Source: Planococcus sp. PAMC 21323
Lineage (GTDB): Bacteria > Bacillota > Bacilli > Bacillales_A > Planococcaceae
Length of the DNA: 64,000 nt
NCBI RefSeq assembly: GCF_000785555.1
Contig: NZ_CP009129.1
Coordinates: forward strand, 558,001-622,000
Reading direction: 5' to 3'
Numbering within the stretch: the stretch's first letter is position 1; every line of letters begins with the position of its first letter. The notes beneath the pieces are model-generated. The model did no database searches and was not told where the DNA came from. It saw only the letters and a program-made list of their open reading frames with translations. The translations under genes and the position numbers were made by a program. This document shows, piece after piece, positions 8,562 to 17,196 of this stretch.

Positions 8562-10019
8562 TCAGTAAGATTCCAAGTCCGGTGCTTGTCGTTTCAAGCT
8601 TGCCTGTTCATAAGAAAAGGCGAGTTCAATCAACCGCGCTTCGCTAAATGCTTGTGCGCTGAACGTAACACCAACGGGATGTCCACTGCTCGTGTATCCT
8701 GCCGGAACGGTGATAGACGGGTAGCCTGCTTTTGCAGGCATATCGGCACCGCGATTGTTTTGGAATAATAGCGCGTCGAGTTGGTGTTCTTGCATGACGA
8801 GATCCAATCCTTCTGAAGTAGAAGTTCGTAAATCAGTTTTGCGGTGTTCCAGGTATGTCGGGTTGTTTAGATCATCGCTCAAAGCCTGTGATTTTTCCAG
8901 TTCAGCTTGGCCGAATTTCATGCGACGCTCGGGTTCTTGTTTGTTGAATTCGATAACGTCCGCTAGTGATTTGACTGGCACTTCAGCGGGTGTGGTGCGC
9001 AAATAGTCGTTGACGTTACGCTTGAATTCATACCACAAGACGTCTGACTCAAATGATGTCTTTGGAATGGTCACTTCGACAACCGTGGCACCGAGTGTTT
9101 TGAATTGCTCGATGGCCTCATCCATAATGGCACGTTCTTCTGGTGCTTTGTCGTTTAAAAAGCTAAGGTCGACGCCAATACGGGCACCGTTCAAACCGTC
9201 CTTTTTCAAGTGCGGCGTGTAATCAGTGAGCGCATGTTCCGCGCTTTTTAGTGTTGCCGAATCTTGTTCGTCGACGCCAGTCATCGCGCCAAGCAAAATC
9301 GCGGCATCTGTCACAGTACGCGCCATTGGTCCAGCTGTATCCTGACTTTCAGCAATTGGAATGATGCGCGAGCGACTAATGAGGCCCAGGGTTGGTTTGA
9401 TACCGACAATCGAATTGGCACTTGACGGACTCAAGATTGAGCCGGATGTTTCCGTACCAACACCGACCACAGCGAAATTCGAAGCAATAGCGGCACCTGT
9501 TCCTGAACTCGAACCGCCAACGTCTTCTGCTTTAAAAACACCGACGCCGTATGGATTTAGCACTTGTCCGCCAAGTGAACTATAGCCGCTTGGTCCATCT
9601 TGCGACATGAAATACGCCCATTCGCTCATGTTTACTTTGCCGAGAATAATGGCGCCTGCGTTTCGCAATTGCTTAGCGACAAAGGCATCGTCTGTTGCAA
9701 AATTGTGTTCGAGTGCAATTGAACCGGCTGTTGTTGGCATCGGGTCTTTTGTTTCGATATTGTCTTTTACTAGCACCGGTATACCGTAAAGCGGCCCTTG
9801 GTTATTTTCTCCTCGCTTTTCGTCGAGTTGTGCTGCGATTGTTAACGCGTCCGGATTGATCGTCAAGACGGAATTGATTTTTGGGCCATTCTGGTCGAAA
9901 ACTTTGATCCGGTCAAGATAAGCTTGGACCAATTCCACGGAGGTGAGTTTATTGTCACGGAAAGCTTGTTGAATGTCTTGGATTGTTGTTTCGTTTAACT
10001 GGAATGTATTTGTTTTCAT
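8562..10019 (-). CDS. Amidase signature family hydrolase
   Basis: A 485-residue amidase (family length about 450-500). The catalytic Ser-cisSer-Lys triad is visible: Lys near residue 85 in PVLVKDNIET, the GGSSSGTG glycine/serine loop near 168-175, and the nucleophile Ser near 194 in TETSGSI. It hydrolyses a C-N amide bond, but the signature family ranges from GatA to broad amidases, so the substrate is open; absence of gatC/gatB neighbours argues against a GatA role. The ATG at 10017-10019 is chosen because GAGGAG lies 7 bases upstream; the longer GTG start would include that site. No signal peptide, so probably cytosolic. Monocistronic. Confidence 0.92.
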   Translation of the reverse strand: MKTNTFQLNETTIQDIQQAFRDNKLTSVELVQAYLDRIKVFDQNGPKINSVLTINPDALTIAAQLDEKRGENNQGPLYGIPVLVKDNIETKDPMPTTAGSIALEHNFATDDAFVAKQLRNAGAIILGKVNMSEWAYFMSQDGPSGYSSLGGQVLNPYGVGVFKAEDVGGSSSGTGAAIASNFAVVGVGTETSGSILSPSSANSIVGIKPTLGLISRSRIIPIAESQDTAGPMARTVTDAAILLGAMTGVDEQDSATLKSAEHALTDYTPHLKKDGLNGARIGVDLSFLNDKAPEERAIMDEAIEQFKTLGATVVEVTIPKTSFESDVLWYEFKRNVNDYLRTTPAEVPVKSLADVIEFNKQEPERRMKFGQAELEKSQALSDDLNNPTYLEHRKTDLRTSTSEGLDLVMQEHQLDALLFQNNRGADMPAKAGYPSITVPAGYTSSGHPVGVTFSAQAFSEARLIELAFSYEQASLKRQAPDLESY

Positions 10020-10190
10020 ATGTAGGCTCCTCACTAAAATGATGTGCTGATGTTAATTGTACATTAATTCTTAATTTTACATAAAGTATATTGTACTGCT
10101 TGGTGTAAACAACAAATCCGAAACCAAAGTGTTTGAGTTTAGAGAGAAGTAAGAGTAATCTGAAAATAGAATTGAGAGGAGTGGGAGTAG

Positions 10191-11033
10191 ATGGAAAAAG
10201 CAATTCCAGAAGTGACGTTAAATGACGGAACAACTTTACCCGTTATGGGACTCGGTACATACGGACTGTGGGGCAATGCAGGAGCGAACGCAGTCAGCAG
10301 TGGAATCAATGCGGGTTACCGGTTAATCGATACGGCGTATAATTACGAAAACGAAGGAGCGGTCGGCGAAGGCATACGACGCAGCGGCGTTGCGCGTGAA
10401 GAGCTATGGGTAACGTCCAAGCTGCCAGGTCGCTACCACACATATGAAAAAGCTTTAGTGGCTATTCAAGAATCGCTGTATCGTTTACAGCTAGATTATT
10501 TTGATCTGTATTTGATCCACTGGCCAATGCCCAATCAAGATACTTACGTAGAAGCGTGGCAGGCGTTGATCGATGCGCAGAAATGGGGACTCGTGCGGTC
10601 GATTGGTGTCAGCAATTTCTTGCCAGATCATTTAGAGCGCATTATTCAAGAAACGGGAGTGATACCGAGCTTGAACCAAGTGGAATTGCATCCGTTCTTT
10701 AACCAAGCACATCAGCGAAAAGTGCACGCGGACCACGGAATCCAAACACAGTCGTGGAGTCCAATTGCCAAAGCCAAAGACATTTTGACGAACGACGCCA
10801 TTGGAAAAATTGCCGAATCCCACAACAAGACCATTGCTCAAGTGGTATTGCGCTGGCAATATCAAATTGGTTCAGTCTCGATTCCGCGCTCTACTTCGCC
10901 CGAGCGTCAGCGTGAAAACTTGGCTATTTTCGATTTTGAGTTAAGCGAAGCCGAAATGACATCAATCTCAGAACTGTCTCGCCCAGACGGCAGATTGTTT
11001 GATATGGACCCGGCTACGCATGAAGAATTTTAA
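10191..11033 (+). CDS. Aldo/keto reductase
   Basis: A 280-residue NADPH-dependent aldo/keto reductase of the short prokaryotic type (compare Bacillus YvgN/YtbE). The catalytic tetrad is complete: D47 and Y52 in LIDTAYNYENE, K77 in WVTSKLPG, H110 in LYLIHWP. The cofactor-binding SIPRSTSPER segment lies near the C-terminus. The family reduces aldehydes such as methylglyoxal; the actual substrate is unknown. The start ATG follows GAGAGGAGTGGG. It is divergent from the amidase and followed by a terminator of the local repeat family. Confidence 0.94.
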   Translation: MEKAIPEVTLNDGTTLPVMGLGTYGLWGNAGANAVSSGINAGYRLIDTAYNYENEGAVGEGIRRSGVAREELWVTSKLPGRYHTYEKALVAIQESLYRLQLDYFDLYLIHWPMPNQDTYVEAWQALIDAQKWGLVRSIGVSNFLPDHLERIIQETGVIPSLNQVELHPFFNQAHQRKVHADHGIQTQSWSPIAKAKDILTNDAIGKIAESHNKTIAQVVLRWQYQIGSVSIPRSTSPERQRENLAIFDFELSEAEMTSISELSRPDGRLFDMDPATHEEF

Positions 11034-11096
11034 GAGAAGGGGATATAAAGTGTTCGAGCCTAATTGGAAGGAATCTGTGCTTATACTCTAGAGATT

Positions 11097-11138
11097 GCTG
11101 CACCTACCAAATCAACATTGTAGGTGTTGCTTTTTTTT
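11097..11138 (+). terminator. Terminator of the aldo/keto reductase gene, repeat-family copy 2
   Basis: The stem GCTGCACCTAC/GTAGGTGTTGC (one mismatch, one wobble) with the loop CAAATCAACATT, then eight T residues. The stem position and loop are shared with the hairpin at 7052. Confidence 0.9.
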
Positions 11139-11415
11139 GTTTTGTTTGTTCTGATCAATAGGGTGGGAGCTGCTGATAACTTCTGTAATTACAGGATAAG
11201 CAAAGTTAGAACTGCTAAAGACATGCGAGTATTACTCCTGTATAATAAATATACTGAATATTTAGTTTTATGGAGGTCGACTTTCGGGAAATCGTGATTT
11301 GCTATAGAGGCTCAAAAATTGAATATTTTAGTATGGGCCATTTAGAGAATAGACAGCTTCTTAAGCTATGACTGAGGAGTAGCATAGCAAATAGTCGTGG
11401 TCGGGAGGAATAAAA
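11139..11415. other. Upstream region of the CPBP protease gene
   Basis: AT-rich. It contains a TATAAT hexamer at 11241-11246 without a good -35, a short CTGTAATTACAG palindrome, and a weak sigma-B-like match (GTTTTA at 11265-11270, 15-base spacer, GGGAAA at 11286-11291). None is decisive. Confidence 0.35.
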
Positions 11416-12276
11416 ATGAATACTGAAAAAAGATCTCAACGATTTTTCATAGGTTTTGTTTTTATTTGGTCTTTTGTATTTTGGGGAATAGGAATTTTTT
11501 TATCGTTAAAAGATGATGTTCAATTGCTTGAAAACATGGAAGTGTTACTTGGTATTTTAAATTTAACACTATCAGAAGAATTGCGTACAGTTACCATCTT
11601 ATATGCTTTAGCTGGGTATGGACCTCTACTTGGCGCAATTTTTATTACACTATTCATACCCGAAACGAGAAGGTATTTTAAAGGTAAATTTAGATTTAAT
11701 ACTCCCTTAAAATATACTTTTCAGATAATTGCTTTATTCGCGGTTATTACCATTGTCCCAGGTGTAACGCTAGTATTTAAGAATGGTTTGGACACTTCGG
11801 TCACGTGGTCAACAGTAGCCCTACTACTGCTATTTTTTATCTACCAACTTATTACCGCTGGAACTGAAGAAATTGGCTGGAGAGGATACCTACTGCCATC
11901 AATGTTACAGAAATTGACCCCATGGCAGGCAAGTGTGAGGATTGGGGTAATTTGGGCATTGTGGCATACACCTATTATATTATATGTGTTTTATTCACAA
12001 GGATTGCCTGTGTTTCAAATCATATTCTCTTTTGCTGGTTTCATCGCAGGAACTATCGCTATGTCGGCCGTCCATACGTATTATTACTTAAAGACTCAAA
12101 ATGTAGTATTTAATATGTTTATCCATGCCGTCAGCAATACATTTCCGATGTTTGTGGGAATGGTGCTTTCTAGTTCATACGAGGTTTCAGTAGTTACTCA
12201 ATTATTACTTTGGGTTTTTGTAGGGATCATTATAAAGAAAAATAAAGTTTTCTTTGATACAGTACAAAATTGCTAG
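11416..12276 (+). CDS. CPBP-family intramembrane glutamic protease (Abi/Rce1-like)
   Basis: A 286-residue protein with about eight hydrophobic membrane segments. The CPBP motifs are present: EEIGWRG at 151-157 (Glu-Glu plus Arg), WALWHTP with H184, and a third conserved His near 239 in MFIHAVSN. This family includes Rce1-type prenyl-protein proteases and proteins for bacteriocin self-immunity or maturation. The adjacent FtsX/ATPase pair makes an export or immunity role conceivable, but that is inference. The start ATG follows GGGAGGA. The gene is clearly more AT-rich than the metabolic genes nearby. Confidence 0.9.
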   Translation: MNTEKRSQRFFIGFVFIWSFVFWGIGIFLSLKDDVQLLENMEVLLGILNLTLSEELRTVTILYALAGYGPLLGAIFITLFIPETRRYFKGKFRFNTPLKYTFQIIALFAVITIVPGVTLVFKNGLDTSVTWSTVALLLLFFIYQLITAGTEEIGWRGYLLPSMLQKLTPWQASVRIGVIWALWHTPIILYVFYSQGLPVFQIIFSFAGFIAGTIAMSAVHTYYYLKTQNVVFNMFIHAVSNTFPMFVGMVLSSSYEVSVVTQLLLWVFVGIIIKKNKVFFDTVQNC

Positions 12277-12352
12277 CTATTACAATCTTTTGAGATGGCA
12301 ATCGAGTGTAAGAAAAGCTCAGCAATACACTACTACATTAACTCCGGATATC

Positions 12353-12390
12353 GCTACGCTTGCTAAAATAATATCGCAGGCGTAGTTTTT
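12353..12390 (+). terminator. Terminator after the CPBP gene, repeat-family copy 3
   Basis: The stem GCTACGCTTGC/GCAGGCGTAGT (11 pairs with two wobbles) followed by TTTTTC. The stem and the downstream CATTTTATTC resemble the hairpin at 7052. Confidence 0.85.
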
Positions 12391-12401
12391 CATTTTATTC
12401 G

Positions 12402-12436
12402 TTACTAGAGCTTGCTTAGTATCTGCTGTAAAATGA
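12402..12436 (-). pseudogene. Relic of the IS256-type transposase N-terminus
   Basis: 35 bases match positions 326-360 (the start of the window-edge transposase) at 31 of 35 positions. In the corresponding minus-strand frame it reads F-T-A-D-T-K-Q-A-L-V against F-T-T-D-I-M-Q-A-L-V in the intact copy. The initiation codon and everything beyond are lost. It lies immediately after the terminator at 12353 and before the ABC-transporter genes. Confidence 0.7.
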
Positions 12437-12528
12437 AAACACGAAATGATTCAGTTTTCAAGATCTTTATAATATAGATTAGTGCAATATTTTTTTAAAA
12501 AGAAGGAAATTGAGGGGAGGGGTAATTG

Positions 12529-14883
12529 ATGAACATGAACTTAAATATGTTTAAAAATGACTTCAAAAGAAACCCAGCAGGAAATATCGCTTTAATTTTG
12601 TTTATGACATTATCAGTTACGCTTGTAGTAGCTGCAACTATTGTTGTGGTCCAACTTACTACCTCTATGACAGGGATGTATAAAATAGCAGAGCCACCTC
12701 ATTTTCTACAAATGCACAAAGGAGAGATAGATCAGGAGGCAATTGATGAGTTTACTGTTTCTTATGAGGGGGTTACGTCTTGGCAAACTTCGCCGATGAT
12801 AAATGTCTATGGTGATGATTTGCGCATTTTGGGAGAACAACCATTTAGTTTAGCTGACTCTAGGTTAGACATCAGCTTAGTTAAACAGAATACAGAAAAA
12901 GATCTTTTACTTGATTCAAATAGAAAAGTAATTAATGTCAACAAAGGTGAAATTGGTGTGCCTGTAATTTTCCTTAGCTCTTATGATATCAACATTGGCG
13001 ACACAATTGAGTATAGCAGTAATGGAATAACCAAGAAATTTAAAGTGACTACTTTTGTTCACGATGCACAAATGAATTCAACACTTGTTTATTCTACAAG
13101 AATGCTAATAAGTGATGAGGATTTTGTAGAGCTTTTTGGGAACGTGGGGGAAAGTGAATATCTTATTGAAACGTATTTTACTGATTCCGGTATGGCTTCA
13201 GATTTCCAGTCAGCCTATGAAAATGCAGGGCTGCCACAAAATGGACCAGCAGTAACTTATCAAATGATTTTTCTGATCAGCGCATTTACTGACATACTCA
13301 TGGCTATGATTATAATTTTGGTTAGCCTGTTACTTGTACTAGTTGCTTTGATGTCGATTAAGTATACATTGATGGCCAGTTTAGAAGAAGAAATCGGCGA
13401 AATCGGAACGATGAAAGCTATCGGTATGACGCATAGAGATATAAGGGATATCTATCTTAAAAAATACAAGCTAATGATAGCGCTTGGCATAGTAATTGGT
13501 TACGTCATTGCTCTTGCACTCGCCAGTTTCTTTACATCACATGTAAGCAATACATTTGGTAAACAACCATTATCAATTTGGACTATTGGGATCCCGATTT
13601 TAGCCTGTTTATCTTTGTATGTTATAAGCAATCATTATTGTAAAAAAATACTTAAGAAAATAAAAAAAGTAACTGTCGTAGATGCACTTGTATTCGGAAA
13701 AGGGTTTGATCAAAAAAAGCGTGTTCATGATGGGCTTTATAAATCTAAACAGATTCCGATAAATTTGCTTTTAAGTGCAAGAGAGACATTTTATCATTTT
13801 AAAGGATTTTTCTTAATTTTTATTTCTATGATGATTGTTACCTCAATCATGATTGTGCCCATGAATCTGTTAAGTACTTTAAAGTCTAAAGATTTCATAC
13901 CTTATATGGGAAGTTCGATTGGTGATGTATTGGTCGAAATCGATATAGGAGAAAATCTAGAAAACAGATATGCAGCCCTTCATGATCTCATCAAAACTGA
14001 AACGGATATTAAAGACTACAGTGAGATTAAAGTCGTACGTGTTGAGACGGCTAACGCCGATAAGCAATGGATGAATTTACGCGTAGGCAGTGGGGATGCT
14101 GCAGGAAAAAAACTTAAATACATTGATGGCAAAGAGCCAATAAAAGAAAATGAAATCGCAGTATCAAAACTCAATGCAAATGAGATGGGTAAACAAGCGG
14201 GAGATAAAGCAATTTTAAGGTTCAATGGAATAGAGAAGACATTTTTTATTTCTGGAGTTTATCAGGATGTGACAAGTGGAGGGATGACGGCAAAGTCTAA
14301 ATACAGTTTTGAAGGCGTAAAAGCAGAAAAATATCAATTGATTGTAAATGTAAACGACAAAGTAGATATAGAAGAAAAAGCAGCTGAGTGGAGTAGCGAA
14401 ATGGGGACAGGTTACGATATCCAACCAATGGAAGAATTGATAGATCAAACATTGGGGGTTGTGTCAAAGCAAGTACAAGTAGCAACAATTGCGGTCATGA
14501 CAATCGGAATTTTAATGAGTGCATTTATCATTGTCCTCTTTATGAAACTGAGACTTATCAAAGATGCTTCCCAAATAGCAATCATAAAAGCGATAGGTTT
14601 CACAAATAAGGACGTAAAAAAACAATATCTTTATAAGATGAGTATGATTTCATTTGCAGGCATAATGAGCGGAACAATTGTTTCAAATATACTTGGAGAA
14701 AAAATAATCAGTCTTGCATTTAATATTATGGGACTTGGTATATCTGAATTAACATTTATTGTAAATCTGTGGATTGTATTTTTATTTGTACCACTAGTCC
14801 TTCTAATCGTAGCAGCAAGTGTTACGTGGTTTAGTACGAGAAATATAAAAGACTATAATATCATTTCACTAATCAATGAATAG
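12529..14883 (+). CDS. FtsX-like ABC transporter permease, two-domain
   Basis: A 784-residue permease. It has an N-terminal membrane segment (about 16-45), a large extracytoplasmic region, a first FtsX block with three membrane segments around 245-370, a fourth segment near 425-450, a second extracytoplasmic domain, and a second FtsX block near 660-770. The motifs EIGEIGTMKAIGMTHRDI and IAIIKAIGFTNKDV are the coupling-helix signatures of MacB/FtsX permeases. The ATG at 12529 is chosen over the TTG at 12526 because GAGGGGAGGGG lies 7 bases upstream. The ATPase gene follows after 11 bases. Likely role: extrusion of a peptide, lipid or antibiotic-like substrate, or mechanotransmission. AT-rich coding. 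Confidence 0.9.
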   Translation: MNMNLNMFKNDFKRNPAGNIALILFMTLSVTLVVAATIVVVQLTTSMTGMYKIAEPPHFLQMHKGEIDQEAIDEFTVSYEGVTSWQTSPMINVYGDDLRILGEQPFSLADSRLDISLVKQNTEKDLLLDSNRKVINVNKGEIGVPVIFLSSYDINIGDTIEYSSNGITKKFKVTTFVHDAQMNSTLVYSTRMLISDEDFVELFGNVGESEYLIETYFTDSGMASDFQSAYENAGLPQNGPAVTYQMIFLISAFTDILMAMIIILVSLLLVLVALMSIKYTLMASLEEEIGEIGTMKAIGMTHRDIRDIYLKKYKLMIALGIVIGYVIALALASFFTSHVSNTFGKQPLSIWTIGIPILACLSLYVISNHYCKKILKKIKKVTVVDALVFGKGFDQKKRVHDGLYKSKQIPINLLLSARETFYHFKGFFLIFISMMIVTSIMIVPMNLLSTLKSKDFIPYMGSSIGDVLVEIDIGENLENRYAALHDLIKTETDIKDYSEIKVVRVETANADKQWMNLRVGSGDAAGKKLKYIDGKEPIKENEIAVSKLNANEMGKQAGDKAILRFNGIEKTFFISGVYQDVTSGGMTAKSKYSFEGVKAEKYQLIVNVNDKVDIEEKAAEWSSEMGTGYDIQPMEELIDQTLGVVSKQVQVATIAVMTIGILMSAFIIVLFMKLRLIKDASQIAIIKAIGFTNKDVKKQYLYKMSMISFAGIMSGTIVSNILGEKIISLAFNIMGLGISELTFIVNLWIVFLFVPLVLLIVAASVTWFSTRNIKDYNIISLINE

Positions 14884-14894
14884 GGGGTGGGTGT

Positions 14895-15641
14895 ATGGTA
14901 GATATCTTACAAGTAAAAGGGCTATATAAGGAATTTAACGAAACAAAGATTTTAAAAGGAATCAATTTTTCAGTTAAAGCTGGAGAATTTGTAGCAATCA
15001 TGGGAAGGTCTGGTTCAGGGAAATCAACGCTGTTATACAACATAAGTGGTATGGATAGAGCAACTAGTGGAGAAATAATATTTGATGGCGAAAACATTTC
15101 GAAATTTGATGACGAGAAAATAAGTCACATAAGACTACAAAAAATGGGGTTTATTTTTCAGAAATCACATTTACTTAAAACCCTATCAATACGTGACAAT
15201 ATTGTATTTCCAGGATTTAAAGCAAATAGTGAAAGTAGAGAAAATGTAAATAAATATGCAGAAGAGCTCATGAGAAGAACCGGTATTGATCATGTGGGCA
15301 GTCATGATATTAAAGAAGTGTCTGGAGGACAACTTCAACGCGCAGCGATATGTCGTGCAATAATAAATCATCCAAATATAATATTTGGGGATGAACCGAC
15401 CGGATCACTTAATTCATTAGCGTCAAAAGAAATTATGGATATTCTCAATGAGATTAATAAAACAGGTACGGTCGTCATTTTAGTTACACACGATCCAAAA
15501 ATCGCAGCTAGAGCAGATCGTGTGATTTTCTTATCGGATGGCAATATTATTGATGAAATTACCCTAGATAAATATGAAGCAGAAAACTTTCTTGAAAGAG
15601 AAAATAAAATGGTTAGGTGGCTTGCGGAACAAGTGTTTTAA
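14895..15641 (+). CDS. ABC transporter ATP-binding protein (MacB/LolD type)
   Basis: A 248-residue ATPase. Walker A GRSGSGKST at 37-45, Q-loop Gln near 90, signature SGGQLQRA near 143-150, Walker B IIFGDE at 162-167, H-loop His in LVTHDPK. The distance between motifs fits the LolD/MacB group that works with FtsX-type permeases, and the permease gene ends 11 bases upstream. The start ATG follows GGGGGTGGG. The pair forms one operon ended by a strong terminator at 15717. Confidence 0.95.
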   Translation: MVDILQVKGLYKEFNETKILKGINFSVKAGEFVAIMGRSGSGKSTLLYNISGMDRATSGEIIFDGENISKFDDEKISHIRLQKMGFIFQKSHLLKTLSIRDNIVFPGFKANSESRENVNKYAEELMRRTGIDHVGSHDIKEVSGGQLQRAAICRAIINHPNIIFGDEPTGSLNSLASKEIMDILNEINKTGTVVILVTHDPKIAARADRVIFLSDGNIIDEITLDKYEAENFLERENKMVRWLAEQVF

Positions 15642-15716
15642 TGAGGATAAACCACAATTGTGCCGTTTTCTGCGATGCGATCATATTACAAAGAATGAGA
15701 CAATACATTTACTAAT

Positions 15717-15770
15717 AAAACGGCCATGTTAGAAACTACTCAGTTTCCAGCACGGCCGTTTTTATTTTTT
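15717..15770. terminator. Bidirectional terminator
   Basis: The outer stem AAAACGGCC/GGCCGTTTT encloses a GAAACT/AGTTTC inner hairpin, with A and T runs on both sides. It ends the ABC operon (plus) and the exporter-like gene (minus). Confidence 0.92.
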
Positions 15771-16818
15771 ATTTCTCCACATTCTTCTCTATTTTCACAC
15801 TCTCCGGATCGAAAAACTTATCCACTAAATCGTAAATCGTGATCAGCTCATAAAGAATGGTGAATTCGGGTGGGAATTCCGTTGGACGCAGAGCATCGCT
15901 TGCGGTGATGTTTTTACTATTGTCCCAAAACAAATCGGTAATATTTTTTAATTGGCATTGGTGCTTTTCGTGATCATAGTCGACCGAGTGTTTTAAGTCG
16001 TTTGCGAGCTCTGTGACAGCGTTCATAATAATCTCTCGCTCCGAGGTTGTCCACGTCAACTTATGTAGCGGGATATAAAGTAGGGCATCTAAATGGAATT
16101 CTAAATTATGTAAGAAGAGCAATTGCTTTTCTGCCATTTGAAGCTCGGCTTCTCGCTCGCGCACCCACGGGTACAAACTAGATTCGTCTCGCTGAAAATG
16201 GATGAGTTTCTCAGTCTTACTAACTTCAGTGATCAGTTCTTTGACGATTAACTTTTCTTCTTGGCGATTTGCATCACTGTCAAAAAGAATCGTTTGGAAT
16301 GTTTGCTCCAACATATTGCCAGCTCGTTCACTGATCGATTGAATGCTTTTCAAAATGTCTTTTCGGTAGTTAGGTGGAAACACCAGCATATTCACAGCCG
16401 TAGACACCAGCAATCCAACGGACGTCGTACCCAGTCGAATAAAGAACGATACTAAAACATGGTCGTGGATAACTTCGACCATAGCGACAGAGGTCAATGT
16501 AGCGACTAGTAATCCGGCGTGCAGATTGAGCCGGTAACAAGCTAAAATCGTAGCAACTGCAGCAAGTGTATAAGTAATCGGGGAATTCCCGAAGAGTGAG
16601 ATAAAGAGAACAGCGAAGGCAGAACCAATGGCAGAAGCCGGGAACCGAACCAGTCCCTTTTTGATCGAATCGCTAACGGTTGGCTCGATGGTCACAATGG
16701 CCGTGATAACGGCGAAGACAGGCGGCCAGCCAAACCACAAACAAATTGTCGCGGTCAAAAAGATCGCAATGCCGGTTTTCACAATTCGTCCGCCACTGAA
16801 ATGAAAAGATCGCATCAT
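15769..16818 (-). CDS. Aromatic acid exporter (ArAE/FUSC-like, DUF939) family membrane protein
   Basis: A 349-residue protein. The first about 150 residues hold six hydrophobic segments with FGWPPVFAVITAIVTIEPT and RLGTTSVGLLVSTAVN, typical of the ArAE_1/DUF939 N-terminal domain (compare Bacillus YgaE). The remainder is a cytosolic helical domain (about 155-340). Family members are proposed to export aromatic acids or similar small molecules; no substrate can be named here. Two adjacent ATGs (16816-16818, 16813-16815) are possible; a GGAGATGG site lies upstream. The 3' end overlaps the tail of the shared terminator. Confidence 0.85.
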   Translation of the reverse strand: MMRSFHFSGGRIVKTGIAIFLTATICLWFGWPPVFAVITAIVTIEPTVSDSIKKGLVRFPASAIGSAFAVLFISLFGNSPITYTLAAVATILACYRLNLHAGLLVATLTSVAMVEVIHDHVLVSFFIRLGTTSVGLLVSTAVNMLVFPPNYRKDILKSIQSISERAGNMLEQTFQTILFDSDANRQEEKLIVKELITEVSKTEKLIHFQRDESSLYPWVREREAELQMAEKQLLFLHNLEFHLDALLYIPLHKLTWTTSEREIIMNAVTELANDLKHSVDYDHEKHQCQLKNITDLFWDNSKNITASDALRPTEFPPEFTILYELITIYDLVDKFFDPESVKIEKNVEK

Positions 16819-16873
16819 GTTGACTTCACCATCTCCTTTCTAAAGTAGTTTTTACTGGTGTCTAGTATAGCAT

Positions 16874-16887
16874 TCCTATCTATAGGA
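16874..16887 (-). promoter_or_regulatory. Palindrome in the exporter-like gene's promoter region
   Basis: A perfect TCCTAT-CT-ATAGGA inverted repeat. On the minus strand it lies just upstream of a TATACT hexamer (16864-16869) that could be the -10 of the gene at 15769. It may be an operator; no factor can be named. Confidence 0.35.
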
Positions 16888-17029
16888 TAAAAATTGCGTT
16901 TTTGGGTCTGAAACAAGATCCAACGTCTATGACAAGGGACAATTTACACGTAGGTACATTCGCAAGCGTTTCTATGAGATTACTAAAAATAAAGAAATCA
17001 TTAATTCTCTAGCAACAAAACATTTTTAG
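16886..17029 (+). pseudogene. Possible 3' relic of a lost gene
   Basis: An open frame of 47 codons ends with TAG at 17027-17029 and contains no ATG, GTG or TTG. Its end reads KEIINSLATKHF after a basic, aromatic stretch RRYIRKRFYEITKNK, which looks like a real protein tail. A terminator follows directly at 17041 although no plus-strand gene now lies upstream. The rest of the gene-free stretch 16819-17196 shows only the palindrome and the operon promoter region. Confidence 0.3.
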
Positions 17030-17040
17030 CCATACACCAA

Positions 17041-17078
17041 AAGAAGCCCGCTATAACAGCGAAGCTTCTTTTTTTATT
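17041..17078 (+). terminator. Orphan terminator upstream of the M20 operon
   Basis: The outer stem AAGAAGC/GCTTCTT with an inner GCT/AGC pairing, then seven T residues. No intact plus-strand gene ends before it. It could be the remnant of a lost gene (see 16886) or an attenuator for the operon. Confidence 0.75.
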
Positions 17079-17196
17079 GAATTTATATTCAGAACAATCA
17101 AAATTAATGTAGCGTTTTATAAGTAGAATAGTGTACACTCGTTATTAACGGAATGATTAAGGTTTATTTCCTTAAATAAAGGAGCAGGTGACAGCG

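Noticed and set aside
16261-16455. 64-codon plus-strand frame within the exporter-like gene
   Set aside because: Antisense to the conserved membrane region and lacking a ribosome site.
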